A DNA stretch of 64,000 nucleotides from Methylobacterium sp. Leaf123 (GTDB taxonomy: Bacteria > Pseudomonadota > Alphaproteobacteria > Rhizobiales > Beijerinckiaceae): assembly GCF_001423405.1 (NCBI RefSeq), contig NZ_LMNS01000002.1:103516-167515 (forward strand), written 5' to 3'. Of the stretch, positions 26,897-35,618 are shown piece after piece; the stretch's first letter is position 1, and each line of letters begins with the position of its first letter. The notes under the pieces are model-generated. The model did not search any database and had not been told where the DNA came from. It saw only the letters and a list, made by a program, of their open reading frames with translations. The translations under genes were made by a program, and so were the position numbers.

Positions 26897-27403
26897 ATGA
26901 ACGAGGATATCGATCGGCGCCCCGGCGAGGAGGCGATTCCGCTGCCCGCCGATTACGATGCCGGACTCTACTTCATCGGCCGGGTGCGTACGCCGTGGCA
27001 GAACCGGGGTGAGTGCCCGAAAAACGGCACGCAGACGGACGCGGTCTGCACCCTCGAAGTCGATGCCGCCTACCGGCCCGCACTCCAGAACCTGGAGGGC
27101 GCCACCCACCTGATCGTGCTCTACTGGATGGACCGGGCCGCCCGCGACCTCGTGCGCCAGCAGCCGCGCCACGCGCCGGGCAGCCGCGGCACCTTCTCGC
27201 TGCGCTCGCCGGCGCGACCCAACCCCATCGCCCTGTCCGTGGTCGAGCGGCTCGACATCGCCGACGGCACCGTTCGCGTGCGCGGGCTCGATTGCATCGA
27301 CGGCACGCCGCTGCTCGACATCAAGCCCTATTTCGCCTCGACCGACAGCCGGCCGGAGGCGCGGGTCGATCGCGCCGGCACGGAGACGCCGGCAGCGCCC
27401 TGA
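26897..27403 (+). CDS. trmO: tRNA (N6-threonylcarbamoyladenosine-37 N6)-methyltransferase TrmO
   Basis: 168-aa protein of the TrmO/TsaA family that methylates t6A37 using S-adenosylmethionine. Visible motifs are YFIGRVRTPW at the start, a central HLIVLYWMDRAARD, the signature RGTFSLRSPARPNPIALSVV (residues about 99-118), and GTPLLDIKPYFASTD near the end. The family has these same blocks. The ATG at 26897 gives MNEDIDRRP; an open frame upstream to 26816 lies in the amn promoter region and is unlikely. The t6A-forming tsaD gene is elsewhere in the window. Confidence 0.9.
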   Translation: MNEDIDRRPGEEAIPLPADYDAGLYFIGRVRTPWQNRGECPKNGTQTDAVCTLEVDAAYRPALQNLEGATHLIVLYWMDRAARDLVRQQPRHAPGSRGTFSLRSPARPNPIALSVVERLDIADGTVRVRGLDCIDGTPLLDIKPYFASTDSRPEARVDRAGTETPAAP

Positions 27404-27422
27404 TCCGGCCGGATCGGACCTG

Positions 27423-28733
27423 CTACCCGTCCGTCTTCCCCTGCGGCCCCGCTCCGGTTCTCGGCTGCGCGGTCAACCGGGCCAGGGCGCGCAAATAGAC
27501 CGGCTTGACGTGAGTCTTGTAGGTCCGGCGGGCGACGGTGCGGCCATGCCGGAACCACGTCTCCGACAGGGCCGCCAGCCGGCCGCGTACCGAGCCGCCG
27601 GGGGCGACGTCGATCAGGAGATCCGCGATCTCCCGGCGGTCCGGCCAGATCTGCGCCAGCGCCGCCGAGGTGTCCCGGTTGCAGGAATCGATGGTGTCGA
27701 TGGTCCCGTCGGCAAACGCCGTCTCGGTCAACGCCTCCATCAGCAGCGAGCCGGGCCCCCATTTCGCGTAAGTCTCGTCATACGTCATCTTCCAGCCGAA
27801 GGCCGTGCGGCCGGATCGCAGCCAGATGTTCATCGCGATGGTCCGGCCGTCGAGGCGCAGGGTCTCGACCCCGGCACAGCCGTCCCGCGCCAAGCCCGCG
27901 ATCATCGACTGGGCGAAGGCGCAGAGCGGCGGCGCGTTGCGGATCGCCCGTCCGCGCCGGCTTTTGCGGCCCTTCCAGCCCGCGGCCTCCAGATCGAGAA
28001 ATTCCTGGAACGCCGCGCTGACCTCCTCCGGCTTTCGGAGGCTGACGTGGCGCAACTCGCCCTGCTCCGCGAGCCGCTTGCGGTGCCGCCGCAACTCCGC
28101 ACGCCGCTTCGCGGAGCCGGACGCGGCGGGTGCTGCCTGTCCCGCGACCGGCGCATCGAGCCGGGCGCGCTGCCGGCGCTCGATCTCGACGATCCGGAAA
28201 CCGCACCGGCCGGCGGCGGCGGCGAGGGCGGCGTAGACCGCCCCGTCCATCGCGATCTGGTTGGCGCAGATCAGCTTCGGGAGGGTGGGGTGCTCGGCGA
28301 CGGCATCGAGCATCGCCGCCAGGGCCTCGACCGCATGGTCGCGATCGAGCACCGGCGAGCCGAGGAAGGTCAGCGAGTTGCACGGGGCTTCGAGCGTCCG
28401 GATCGGCAGGCGCGACGAGGGCCGACCGATCACGAGGAGCCAGACGCCGACCAGCGCGGCCTCTTCCCCGCTGCGGCGGGACCAGGCGAGCAGAACATGC
28501 AGCGGCGTCTCGGTCGCCGTGTACATCGCACCCGCGACGGCGGGCTCCATGAACACGTTCGGCTCGGCGCAGCGTCGGACCAGCCGGCGCCATTCCGCGG
28601 CAAGGGAGCGAAAGCGCGGCGCGGTCGCGACTTCGACGGAAAAAGCCGGCCGCTGCGAGACCGCATCGGGCACCAAAGCCGGGGGCGCCGGCTCGGCCGG
28701 AGGCAGGCTCGCGAAGTCGCCGCTCGAATCCAT
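27423..28733 (-). CDS. GNAT/CelD-like (BioF2-type) acyltransferase
   Basis: 436-aa protein with two GNAT-like halves. The recognised C-terminal block runs from FLDLEAAGWKGRKSRRG through LRLDGRTIAMNIWLRSGRTAF and WGPGSLLMEALTE, as in FemAB-like/CelD-type transferases associated with polysaccharide and cell-surface synthesis. The ATG at 28733 (MDSSGDF) has GGAGAGGGG eight bases upstream. The upstream ATP-grasp gene is on the same strand 185 nt away, so the pair may act together, for example in modifying an envelope component or peptide. The product is not known. Confidence 0.8.
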   Translation of the reverse strand: MDSSGDFASLPPAEPAPPALVPDAVSQRPAFSVEVATAPRFRSLAAEWRRLVRRCAEPNVFMEPAVAGAMYTATETPLHVLLAWSRRSGEEAALVGVWLLVIGRPSSRLPIRTLEAPCNSLTFLGSPVLDRDHAVEALAAMLDAVAEHPTLPKLICANQIAMDGAVYAALAAAAGRCGFRIVEIERRQRARLDAPVAGQAAPAASGSAKRRAELRRHRKRLAEQGELRHVSLRKPEEVSAAFQEFLDLEAAGWKGRKSRRGRAIRNAPPLCAFAQSMIAGLARDGCAGVETLRLDGRTIAMNIWLRSGRTAFGWKMTYDETYAKWGPGSLLMEALTETAFADGTIDTIDSCNRDTSAALAQIWPDRREIADLLIDVAPGGSVRGRLAALSETWFRHGRTVARRTYKTHVKPVYLRALARLTAQPRTGAGPQGKTDG

Positions 28734-28917
28734 GGACGGCCCCTCTCCTCGGTCTCGTTGCGCCGCCGGCCCTGCATTCGCGGGCCGGCTGACGCGGTCG
28801 TCATCTCTGCGGACTGAGAACGACAGCAAAGCTGCGCGCGAAGCACGCGCTTATGCGGGGGATATCCCGATGCGCAGGCCGGCCCCGGCCGGACGCGACG
28901 CCGATCTCCAGCGGATC

Positions 28918-29991
28918 TCACAGGAGCTGTCCGCCGGCGAGACGGTAGCGGCCGATCGCGCTCTGGAACGCCGCCCAGCCCGAGATCGCCGGATCGCGGA
29001 CGATGTAGCGGAGATAGGCCCGCTCGGCGCGGTTCAGGCGCCAGGGCGTGAGCAGGTTGCCACACAGGCGGCGGGGCGAACGGATCTTCAGCGTGTCGGT
29101 ATCGGCGGGTCCGCCCTCCTCCTCACGCAGGCGGCAGCCGAGGGTGACGAAGTTCAGCCCCGCCAGCATCGCCACCTCCATGTGGTACCAGAAGCGCGGG
29201 TTGCACTCGATGAAGGCGATCTCGCCATCGGGCCGGCGCCGGATATCGAACCCGATCACCCCGTCGTAGCGGAAATGCGCGACGAGCCGGCTGGCATGGG
29301 CATCGATGTCCGGAACGCGGATCTCCTCCAGCTTGGTGAGGGTCCGGCGATAGGAGAAAGACGCGAAGATCTTTCCGGCTTCACACAGGTAGAACGCGCT
29401 CAACTCCTCGCCGGGCACGTAAGCCTGACAGATGATCGGTGCGTAATCGAGATGCTCGGGAAGCTCTTCGGCGGAATCGATCCGCCGCACGCCGTAGCCG
29501 CCCGACATGGCCGCCGGCTTCAGGATCAGGGGAAATCCGAAGCGGGCAAAATCCGGGTCGCGGCGCAGTTCCGCCATCGTCGCGAACCGCCGCGTCAGCG
29601 GGACGGGAAGATCGAGGTCGGCGCAGACGCCGGCAAAGCGCCACTTGTCGTCGAGGGCGTCGAAGGTGTCCTGATCCGGCACGGGATAGTACGGCGCCCC
29701 GATCTCGGCGCCGTGGGCCGCCAGGAGACGCGTCGTCCGGCTGCAACTTGGGAGCACCATATCGATCTTGTGGACGGCACAGAGCCGGCGAATATCAGCA
29801 AGATCCGACGGCCGAATATAAGCAAAATCTCCCGTGAAATCAATAAATCTCTTGCAAAACCGCGAGCGCTTCAAAAGATATGCATCATTTGCACCCAGAA
29901 CGTAGACTTCATCGAAGCATTCGCCTGCACATCGCAAAACTCGGTATTGGATGCGCGGGCCATTGGCTAAGACAAGCGCGCGCTTCATCAT
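28918..29991 (-). CDS. ATP-grasp domain protein (carbamoyl-phosphate-synthase-like)
   Basis: 357-aa ligase-fold protein. An N-terminal Rossmann-like segment begins MKRALVLANGPRIQYRVLR. The ATP-grasp core has GFPLILKPAAMSGGYGVRR (phosphate-loop region, about residues 150-168), IICQAYVPGEELSAF and, at the metal site, IAFIECNPRFWYHMEV. Such stand-alone ATP-grasp proteins activate a carboxylate as an acyl phosphate and join it to an amine. The 5' part is richer in A+T than the rest. It precedes the GNAT-like gene on the same strand. The substrates are unknown. Confidence 0.85.
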   Translation of the reverse strand: MMKRALVLANGPRIQYRVLRCAGECFDEVYVLGANDAYLLKRSRFCKRFIDFTGDFAYIRPSDLADIRRLCAVHKIDMVLPSCSRTTRLLAAHGAEIGAPYYPVPDQDTFDALDDKWRFAGVCADLDLPVPLTRRFATMAELRRDPDFARFGFPLILKPAAMSGGYGVRRIDSAEELPEHLDYAPIICQAYVPGEELSAFYLCEAGKIFASFSYRRTLTKLEEIRVPDIDAHASRLVAHFRYDGVIGFDIRRRPDGEIAFIECNPRFWYHMEVAMLAGLNFVTLGCRLREEEGGPADTDTLKIRSPRRLCGNLLTPWRLNRAERAYLRYIVRDPAISGWAAFQSAIGRYRLAGGQLL

Positions 29992-30149
29992 AATGCCTCA
30001 TGTCCGACCAATCCACGAACGCTCAGAGAACGGAATAATGTTTGATCTTCGATCGGCGATCTTGAAACATCTATGTTTACGAGCATTCTACCGTCAACAA
30101 CCAATCGTCAGCACATTCAACTTTTTATAATACCTCTATACTGATGGGC

Positions 30150-30193
30150 GGTCCGGAAAAATCGGATTAGACCCCAATTTCCGCTTCCGGACC
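30150..30193. repeat. Inverted repeat in the A+T-rich gap after the DUF1810 gene
   Basis: GGTCCGGAA (30150-30158) and its exact complement (30185-30193) enclose 26 bases. It sits 38 nt beyond the stop of the minus-strand DUF1810 gene and may end its transcript. The rest of 29992-30149 is A+T-rich upstream sequence for the ATP-grasp gene, with no gene seen. Confidence 0.5.
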
Positions 30194-30231
30194 TGGCCGA
30201 ATTCTACGAGCGGCCGGGCGACGACCCCGGC

Positions 30232-30663
30232 TCAGCGCTGCTTCAGCTTCTCCAGGGTCAGCGGGTCGGGCCGTCCCTCGAAAAACGTTGCGAGCGCCTG
30301 GGCGAAGTCCGGATCGTCCGGAGCGGCCTGCGCGAACAGCGTCATGGAGGAGCGGAACTTCATGTCGTCGGGCGCGCCGAACAGGGCGTGGGCCGAGCGG
30401 TTCTCCCAGGCATTCGCGGTCCGCGTGCAGGTCCGCAGCCGTTCGCCGACCAAGGGGTGGGCGAGATAGGCCCGCGCCTCGTCCAGCGAGCGGATTGCAT
30501 AGCGCCTTGCCATCGCACTGGAGCCGAGCCCGGCGATCTGGGGGAAGATGAACCACATCCAGTGGCTCTGCTTGCGCCCGTTCCGCAATTCCGCGAGCGC
30601 ATCCTCGTAGAGGCCGTCCTGTGCATCCACGAAGCGGTTCAGGTCGAACGCGTCGTCCGGCAT
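30232..30663 (-). CDS. DUF1810 family protein
   Basis: 143-aa soluble protein of a widespread family with no established function. The family block SHWMWFIFPQIAGLGSSAMA (residues about 33-52) is clear, together with AHPLVGERLRTCT and MKFRSSMTLFAQA. It ends TLEKLKQR. The start at 30663 gives MPDDAFDLNRFVDAQ, the usual family start. It lies 62 nt upstream of nothing on its strand, and the histone deacetylase-like gene upstream (30726) is in the same direction, so the two could share a transcript. Confidence 0.9.
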   Translation of the reverse strand: MPDDAFDLNRFVDAQDGLYEDALAELRNGRKQSHWMWFIFPQIAGLGSSAMARRYAIRSLDEARAYLAHPLVGERLRTCTRTANAWENRSAHALFGAPDDMKFRSSMTLFAQAAPDDPDFAQALATFFEGRPDPLTLEKLKQR

Positions 30664-30725
30664 CGTCTCTGTCCTGTGGCGTCGTCTGCGTGGCTGGGCA
30701 AACCGGGGGCGCGGACCGGCGTTCC

Positions 30726-31655
30726 TCAGGCAGCGGCGGCCATCGCCTCGAAGACGAGGGCATGGCGCGCGGCCAGGGCGTCCACGTCGCTGCCATAGCC
30801 GCCGCCGATCACGGCGCAGAGCGGAATCCGCTGCGCCCGCGCGAGGCCGACAACATATCGATCACGGGCGAGCAAGCCCGCATCGGTGAGGCAGAGGCGG
30901 CCGAGCCGGTCGTCGCGGTGCGGATCGACGCCGGCATTGTAGAAGATCAGATCCGGCGCGAAGTTCTGGACCAGCGCGGGCAGGCGCGCCTCCAGCACCG
31001 CGCGATAGTCCGCATCGTCGAGCCCGTCGGGCAGGCCGATATCGAGATCGCCCGGCACCTTGTCGTGCGGGTAGTTGCGCTCGCAGTGGATCGAGAGCGT
31101 GAACAGGTCGGGCTCGCGGGCGAGGCAATCGGCGGTGCCGTCGCCCTGGTGCACGTCGAGATCGACGATCAGCGCGCGGGTGATCGCGCCCTCGCCTCTC
31201 AGGGCGAGGGCGGCCACCGCCACGTCGTTGAACACGCAGAAACCCGCCCCGCCGGCCCGCCGGGCGTGGTGGCTGCCGCCGGCCGTGCTGCCGGCGAGTC
31301 CGTGGGCCAGCGCAAGGCGCGCGGCGCGCAGCGTCCCCCCGGCCGAGGCGCAGGCGCGGGCGGCGACCGCCTCCGTCACCGGCAGGCCGATCGCCCGCTC
31401 GATGGCCCGCGGCACCTGCGCGGCCAGCACCGCGGCGACATAGGCCGGATCGTGCGCGCCCGACAGCAGCGCCGCGTCGGCGGGCTCCGGAGTCACGAAG
31501 CCGTCCGGCACCAGGCCGCGGGCGCGCAGGGTTTCGGCGAGCCGGCCGTATTTGCGCATCGGAAAGCGGTGGCCCTCTGGCAATTCGGCCTCGTAGGCCG
31601 GGTGGAACACGATCGGGATCAAGGGGACGGCCTGGGACGGCGTTTGAAGTGTCAC
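30726..31655 (-). CDS. Histone deacetylase superfamily (acetoin utilisation/acetylpolyamine hydrolase-like) protein
   Basis: 309-aa zinc-dependent deacetylase-fold enzyme. Metal and catalytic motifs are visible: GGSHHARRAGGAGFCVFND (catalytic His pair, residues about 126-144), LIVDLDVHQGDGT (Asp and His zinc ligands) and FYNAGVDPHRDD (Asp zinc ligand), ending with the glycine loop AVIGGGYGSD. Bacterial members deacetylate small molecules or proteins, and no substrate can be assigned. It is divergent from the glycosyltransferase gene (82 nt between starts). Confidence 0.92.
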   Translation of the reverse strand: MTLQTPSQAVPLIPIVFHPAYEAELPEGHRFPMRKYGRLAETLRARGLVPDGFVTPEPADAALLSGAHDPAYVAAVLAAQVPRAIERAIGLPVTEAVAARACASAGGTLRAARLALAHGLAGSTAGGSHHARRAGGAGFCVFNDVAVAALALRGEGAITRALIVDLDVHQGDGTADCLAREPDLFTLSIHCERNYPHDKVPGDLDIGLPDGLDDADYRAVLEARLPALVQNFAPDLIFYNAGVDPHRDDRLGRLCLTDAGLLARDRYVVGLARAQRIPLCAVIGGGYGSDVDALAARHALVFEAMAAAA

Positions 31656-31737
31656 ACGCCTGATAAGGCCGCGCTGCTAGGGGCGTGATGGGACGCGCCG
31701 TCGCGCCCGAAAATACCCTCGACGGGAGACGCCGCGC

Positions 31738-32922
31738 ATGATCGCCCTGCCGGAGAGCGGCGCGCTCGCCGCCCTCGCGCTCTGCGCGGTTCTCGTCGCC
31801 GTCAACCTCGCGAGCCTCGCGGTGGCGGCCCTGCGCATCGGGCGCAAAAGTCGCGACAAGAACCACGACGAGAGCCAGCCGTCCGCCTTCCCCGCGGGCG
31901 CCCCCGTCTCGGTGGTGCGGCCCCTGCGCGGCCTGGAAGCGTTCAGCGAGGAGACGCTGCTCGCGAGCTTCCGGCTCGACTACCCGGCCTACGAGTTGAT
32001 CTTCTGCTTGGCGGAGGCCGGCGACCCGATCCTGCCGCTGCTGGCGCGGATGCGGGCGGCGCACCCGCAGATCCCGTCGCGGCTGATCCTCGGCGACGAG
32101 CGCATCGGCGGCAACCCGAAGCTCAATAACTGCGTGCGCGGCTGGGACGCCGCCCGGCATGACTGGGTGATCCTCGCCGATTCCAACGTCCTGATGCCGC
32201 CCGACTACATCCAGCAGATGCAGGCGGCGTGGCGGCCCGGCAGCGGCCTCGTCTGCTCGACGCCGATCGGCGCACGGCCGGAGAACTTCTTCGCCGAAGT
32301 GGAATGCGCCTTCCTCAACACCCTGCAGGCCCGCTGGCAATATGCCGGCGAGGCGCTGGGCCTCGGCTTTGCCCAGGGCAAGAGCATGCTCTGGAACAAG
32401 CCCTTCCTCGAAGCGCAGGGCGGCATCCGCGCCTTGAACGCCGAGATCGCCGAGGACGCCGCCGCGACCAAGCTCGTGCGCGCGGCGGGCAAGCGGGTGC
32501 ATCTCGTCGCCTCGCCCTTCCAGCAGCCGCTCGGGCACCGCGCCCTGTCGGAGGTCTGGTCGCGGCAGGTGCGCTGGGCACGGCTGCGGCGGGTCACCTT
32601 CCCGCTGTTCTTCGCCCCCGAGATCGGCATCGGCGCCCTGCTGCCGCTGGTGCTGACCGGTCTCGTGGCGGGAAGCGTCGAGGCCACGCTCTGGCTCTTC
32701 GGCGCCGGCGCCCTCTGGTACGGGGCGGAGATTGCGCTGGCCGCGCGCGCCGGCTGGCACCGCTCGCCGCGGATGCTCGCAGCCCTCCTCGTCCGCGACG
32801 CCCTGTTGCCGGCGATCTGGGCGAGCGCCTGGGCCCGCACCGCCATCGTCTGGCGCGGCAATGCCATGGACATCCGCACCCGCGACGCGTCCGCGCTGGG
32901 AACGGGGCCGAGCGCGGCCTGA
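31738..32922 (+). CDS. Ceramide glucosyltransferase-type glycosyltransferase (GT21-like)
   Basis: 394-aa membrane glycosyltransferase. TM1 spans about residues 10-32. The GT-A domain begins PVSVVRPLRGLEAFSEETL and has the D-containing segments LADSNVLMPPDY and EIAEDAAATKLV. The Q-x-x-R-W motif reads RQVRWARLRR, as in processive and ceramide-type enzymes. Two or three membrane helices follow. It is likely to transfer a hexose to a lipid acceptor (ceramide or hopanoid-type as in HpnI). No hopanoid genes are nearby, so the acceptor remains open. A 483-nt gap follows with no convincing gene. Confidence 0.88.
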   Translation: MIALPESGALAALALCAVLVAVNLASLAVAALRIGRKSRDKNHDESQPSAFPAGAPVSVVRPLRGLEAFSEETLLASFRLDYPAYELIFCLAEAGDPILPLLARMRAAHPQIPSRLILGDERIGGNPKLNNCVRGWDAARHDWVILADSNVLMPPDYIQQMQAAWRPGSGLVCSTPIGARPENFFAEVECAFLNTLQARWQYAGEALGLGFAQGKSMLWNKPFLEAQGGIRALNAEIAEDAAATKLVRAAGKRVHLVASPFQQPLGHRALSEVWSRQVRWARLRRVTFPLFFAPEIGIGALLPLVLTGLVAGSVEATLWLFGAGALWYGAEIALAARAGWHRSPRMLAALLVRDALLPAIWASAWARTAIVWRGNAMDIRTRDASALGTGPSAA

Positions 32923-33405
32923 CCGCGACGGCCCTCAGGGGGGTCGGGGCCGGGACCAGCCTCCGCGCCGACGTGACGCGGTTTTCGGTGGCGCGCGGCT
33001 GCGCCCGATCCGGCCACGGCCTACGGCTGTGATCGTGAGGCGCCCTTCCCGTTGAGCGAATTCCGCGAGTATCGCTTCGATCCATGTCGCAGCGTACTTC
33101 GCCGATGCGTTTTCGGCCGGATCATCCAAGCCACAGAAACCCGCGCAACCTCACGGCCATCTCGATCACGGTCAGCCACAACCCGACGCCCTATGAGGCA
33201 AGTCTTCTCAATTCAGCACATTGCTGGCGAAAACACAGCAATAAAACCAGGATATACTATAAAATATTCGGTCATCACCCTTTAATTATCAAAAGTTTGA
33301 TGCTCGCTTGATCAGAAAGAAGCCTGTTGCCAAAGGGGCTGGCGACTCGCGTTGCGCGGCAAATCTGTTAAAAAAGCAGTAAGCACGCGAATTCGTCGTG
33401 TGGTC
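32923..33405. other. Gap without recognisable gene; A+T-rich part at about 33190-33310
   Basis: The first half has ordinary G+C and only short open frames. From about 33190 the sequence becomes strikingly A+T-rich, with TATACTATAAAATATT near 33251-33266 as a possible promoter core for the downstream coiled-coil genes. I see no RNA gene. Confidence 0.5.
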
Positions 33406-34971
33406 ATGGGAAAACACACCGCGATGGCTTGGATGCCGTTCCGAAACGTGCTGCCGACGTCATCCGCCTCACGCGACCGAGACGCGGAACAACGGTCGCG
33501 CAACCCGGAGCCGCCCCCCTCGCCGCGGCTGCCGAAGGCCGTCGTCCCCGACCTGATGGAGGGCGGCAGACGCGCCCGCTCGGCCCCCGAACCCGCTCCG
33601 ACCAACCTCGATGCCATCGGCCAGCGGGACGAGGTCGTCCGGCAGCGGATCGACGCCATGGTCGGCCGCCTGGACGACCTGCGAAGCCTCCAAGACGATT
33701 TCGTGCTGATCCTGCAGCCGCTGGCGAGCATCAGCAGCGAGCTGTCCAAGGCCAGCGTGCGGATCGCCGAGCTTGAGAACACGCTGACGCAGGAGGTCAG
33801 CGCCAACGGCAGCCTGCGCGACGAGGTGGCCGATCTCTCCACCAAGCTGTCGCGGATGAACAGCGAGCTGGCGGATTCCCAGGTTCACGCGAAGCGAACC
33901 CTGGAAAGCCTGCGCGAGCGCGATGCGGCGGTCGAGGCGCATCAGATCGATCTGCGCGACAAGGTGTCGGCGATCGAGAATCTGGAGCGCCAGCTCTTTT
34001 CGGAGGTCGAGCAGAACAAGGCGCTGACGAGCGAGAGCCGGGCGCTGCGGCAGGAAGCGCAGGCCGCCGACAGCGCCCTGGCGCGTTCCGAGCACGAGTT
34101 GAACAACGTCCGCGAAAGAAACAGCCTGCTGGAGGTCGACGGACGCCGGCTCCAGCTTCTGAGCGAGGAGCAGGCGACGCAGCTCGCCGATCTCGATGCC
34201 CGCCATCGCGACCTGACGACCACGGCGGAAGCCGACCGGCAGCGCCTGCGCATCGTCGAGACCCAGCTCGCGACCGAAATCTCCGTGAGGGAGCGCAACG
34301 AGGCCCAGCACGAAACCGAGCTATCCGCGCTCCGAAACGATCGCGCCAGCCTCGCGATGAAGCTCGAAGCCGCCCTGAACCGGGCGACCTCGACGGAGCA
34401 GCTGCTGGTGCAGGCCCGCAACCAGTTGCGGGACAAGGACGAGGAATTCCGTTCGGTCGATCGCAACTTCAAGGAAGCGACCATCGCGCGCAGCACGCTG
34501 GAACGCCGCCTCGAAGCCCTGCAAGCCGACCTGTCGCGTCAGACCGAGCGGTTCCTGGAAATCCAGCGCATCCGCGGCGAACTCGACAGCCGTTGCGACA
34601 TGCTCAACAAGGCGCTCGCGGCCAAGGATGCGGCGATCGAGCAGACGACGAACCGCAACGCGGTTCTCAACGATCGCATCGAGCACCTGACCCACCGGCA
34701 CGAAGCCGCCCGCGCCGATCTCGAAGCCTCCAATCGAAGATTGATGGAAGAACTGCAGAACGAGCGCTCGGAGCGCGCGTTGCTGCAAGGCGCCCTCGAC
34801 ATCGCGCGCGAAAGCCGGGTCACGCTGCAGAAGCAGCACGATGCCCTGAAACGCTCGGGCCGCCCGTGGCGGGAGCAGGTGAACGACGAGCTCGACGAAG
34901 AAACCGCGCAGGCCGCGGCCGACGCGGTGAGCAACGTTCGTCCGTTCAGCTCCACGGGCAAGTCGGCCTAG
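33406..34971 (+). CDS. Long coiled-coil protein, unknown function
   Basis: About 521 aa from the ATG at 33406 (an in-frame TTG is at 33352 and another ATG at 33424). A Pro/Arg-rich N-terminal 70 residues is followed by almost continuous heptad-patterned helix from about residue 80 to 500, rich in Leu, Glu, Arg and Ala. The C-terminal tail reads SNVRPFSSTGKSA. There is no membrane segment. The composition recalls crescentin-like or polar scaffold proteins, but no signature proves it. Its TAG stop lies in the CTAG that begins repeat A2. Two smaller coiled-coil genes follow on the same strand. Confidence 0.8.
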   Translation: MGKHTAMAWMPFRNVLPTSSASRDRDAEQRSRNPEPPPSPRLPKAVVPDLMEGGRRARSAPEPAPTNLDAIGQRDEVVRQRIDAMVGRLDDLRSLQDDFVLILQPLASISSELSKASVRIAELENTLTQEVSANGSLRDEVADLSTKLSRMNSELADSQVHAKRTLESLRERDAAVEAHQIDLRDKVSAIENLERQLFSEVEQNKALTSESRALRQEAQAADSALARSEHELNNVRERNSLLEVDGRRLQLLSEEQATQLADLDARHRDLTTTAEADRQRLRIVETQLATEISVRERNEAQHETELSALRNDRASLAMKLEAALNRATSTEQLLVQARNQLRDKDEEFRSVDRNFKEATIARSTLERRLEALQADLSRQTERFLEIQRIRGELDSRCDMLNKALAAKDAAIEQTTNRNAVLNDRIEHLTHRHEAARADLEASNRRLMEELQNERSERALLQGALDIARESRVTLQKQHDALKRSGRPWREQVNDELDEETAQAAADAVSNVRPFSSTGKSA

Positions 34972-35074
34972 AGCCGCATCCGACCTGATGGCATCAGGCC
35001 GGTGTCTCTAGGCCCTTATTCTGACGTGCATTCTTTCGACGAACCAGTCACCATTTCGTCGGAATGCGCTCTAG
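34968..35074. repeat. 107-bp CTAG-bounded palindromic repeat, copy A2
   Basis: Second copy of the element at 3462-3568, same length and inverted CTAGAGC/GCTCTAG ends. The long hairpin arms are at 35026-35046 and 35055-35069. Differences from copy A1 are concentrated in the loops and the central spacer, while the arms are kept, which suggests that the structure matters or that the element is recent. Confidence 0.85.
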
Positions 35075-35115
35075 TTCGCCGTTTCACGGCAAAGAAGATT
35101 CGGGAGGATGTTTGA

Positions 35116-35601
35116 ATGTCAGAACAGGCCGTGAAAGACGCCGCCCCTTCCTCCGGCAATTCCATTCTCATGCGGGCTTGGCAGGCCAATGTGACGCGAC
35201 CGGGAGACAAGATCATCAACTTCTCGCCAGCCACCTCCGATTCCGCCTCCGACGGGGGCGCCGCCTCCCTGCCGCCACGCGACTGGGTCTCCGCGATCGA
35301 CCTCGTGCAGGAGGCCGCCGAAGCGATCCGGATCAGCGAAGAGCGCGCCGTCGATCTCGAGAACCAGCTGCGAAGCGTCATTACCCAAGCTGAGGACGAG
35401 GTGCGGCAGCTTCAGAAGACGCTCGCCTCGAACCAAGTCCTGCTGAGCCAGGCCGAGGACCGCGCCCGCCGCGCCGAGGCGCGGGCCAAGGAGGCGGAAA
35501 CCTGGCTGGTCCGCATCTATGACGCCGTGTTCACGGCCTTCGGTTCGAAGAACAAGGCCGTCCCGGCGGAGACCGGCGACAGCGGACAGGACGCGCCGTA
35601 A
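35116..35601 (+). CDS. Coiled-coil protein, second of three
   Basis: 161-aa soluble protein. The first 55 residues are Ser/Pro/Asp-rich and probably disordered. A coiled coil covers about 58-140 (WVSAIDLVQEAAEAIRIS to AEARAKEAETW), followed by WLVRIYDAVFTAFG. The end is acidic. A GGAGGATG ribosome-binding sequence precedes the ATG. The C-terminal helix plus the aromatic IYD..F motif is repeated in the next gene (LLAFIYKTFNV), so the two are probably paralogues. It lies 18 nt before the third gene. Function unknown. Confidence 0.75.
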   Translation: MSEQAVKDAAPSSGNSILMRAWQANVTRPGDKIINFSPATSDSASDGGAASLPPRDWVSAIDLVQEAAEAIRISEERAVDLENQLRSVITQAEDEVRQLQKTLASNQVLLSQAEDRARRAEARAKEAETWLVRIYDAVFTAFGSKNKAVPAETGDSGQDAP

Positions 35602-35618
35602 GGCGTGAACGCGTTCCG

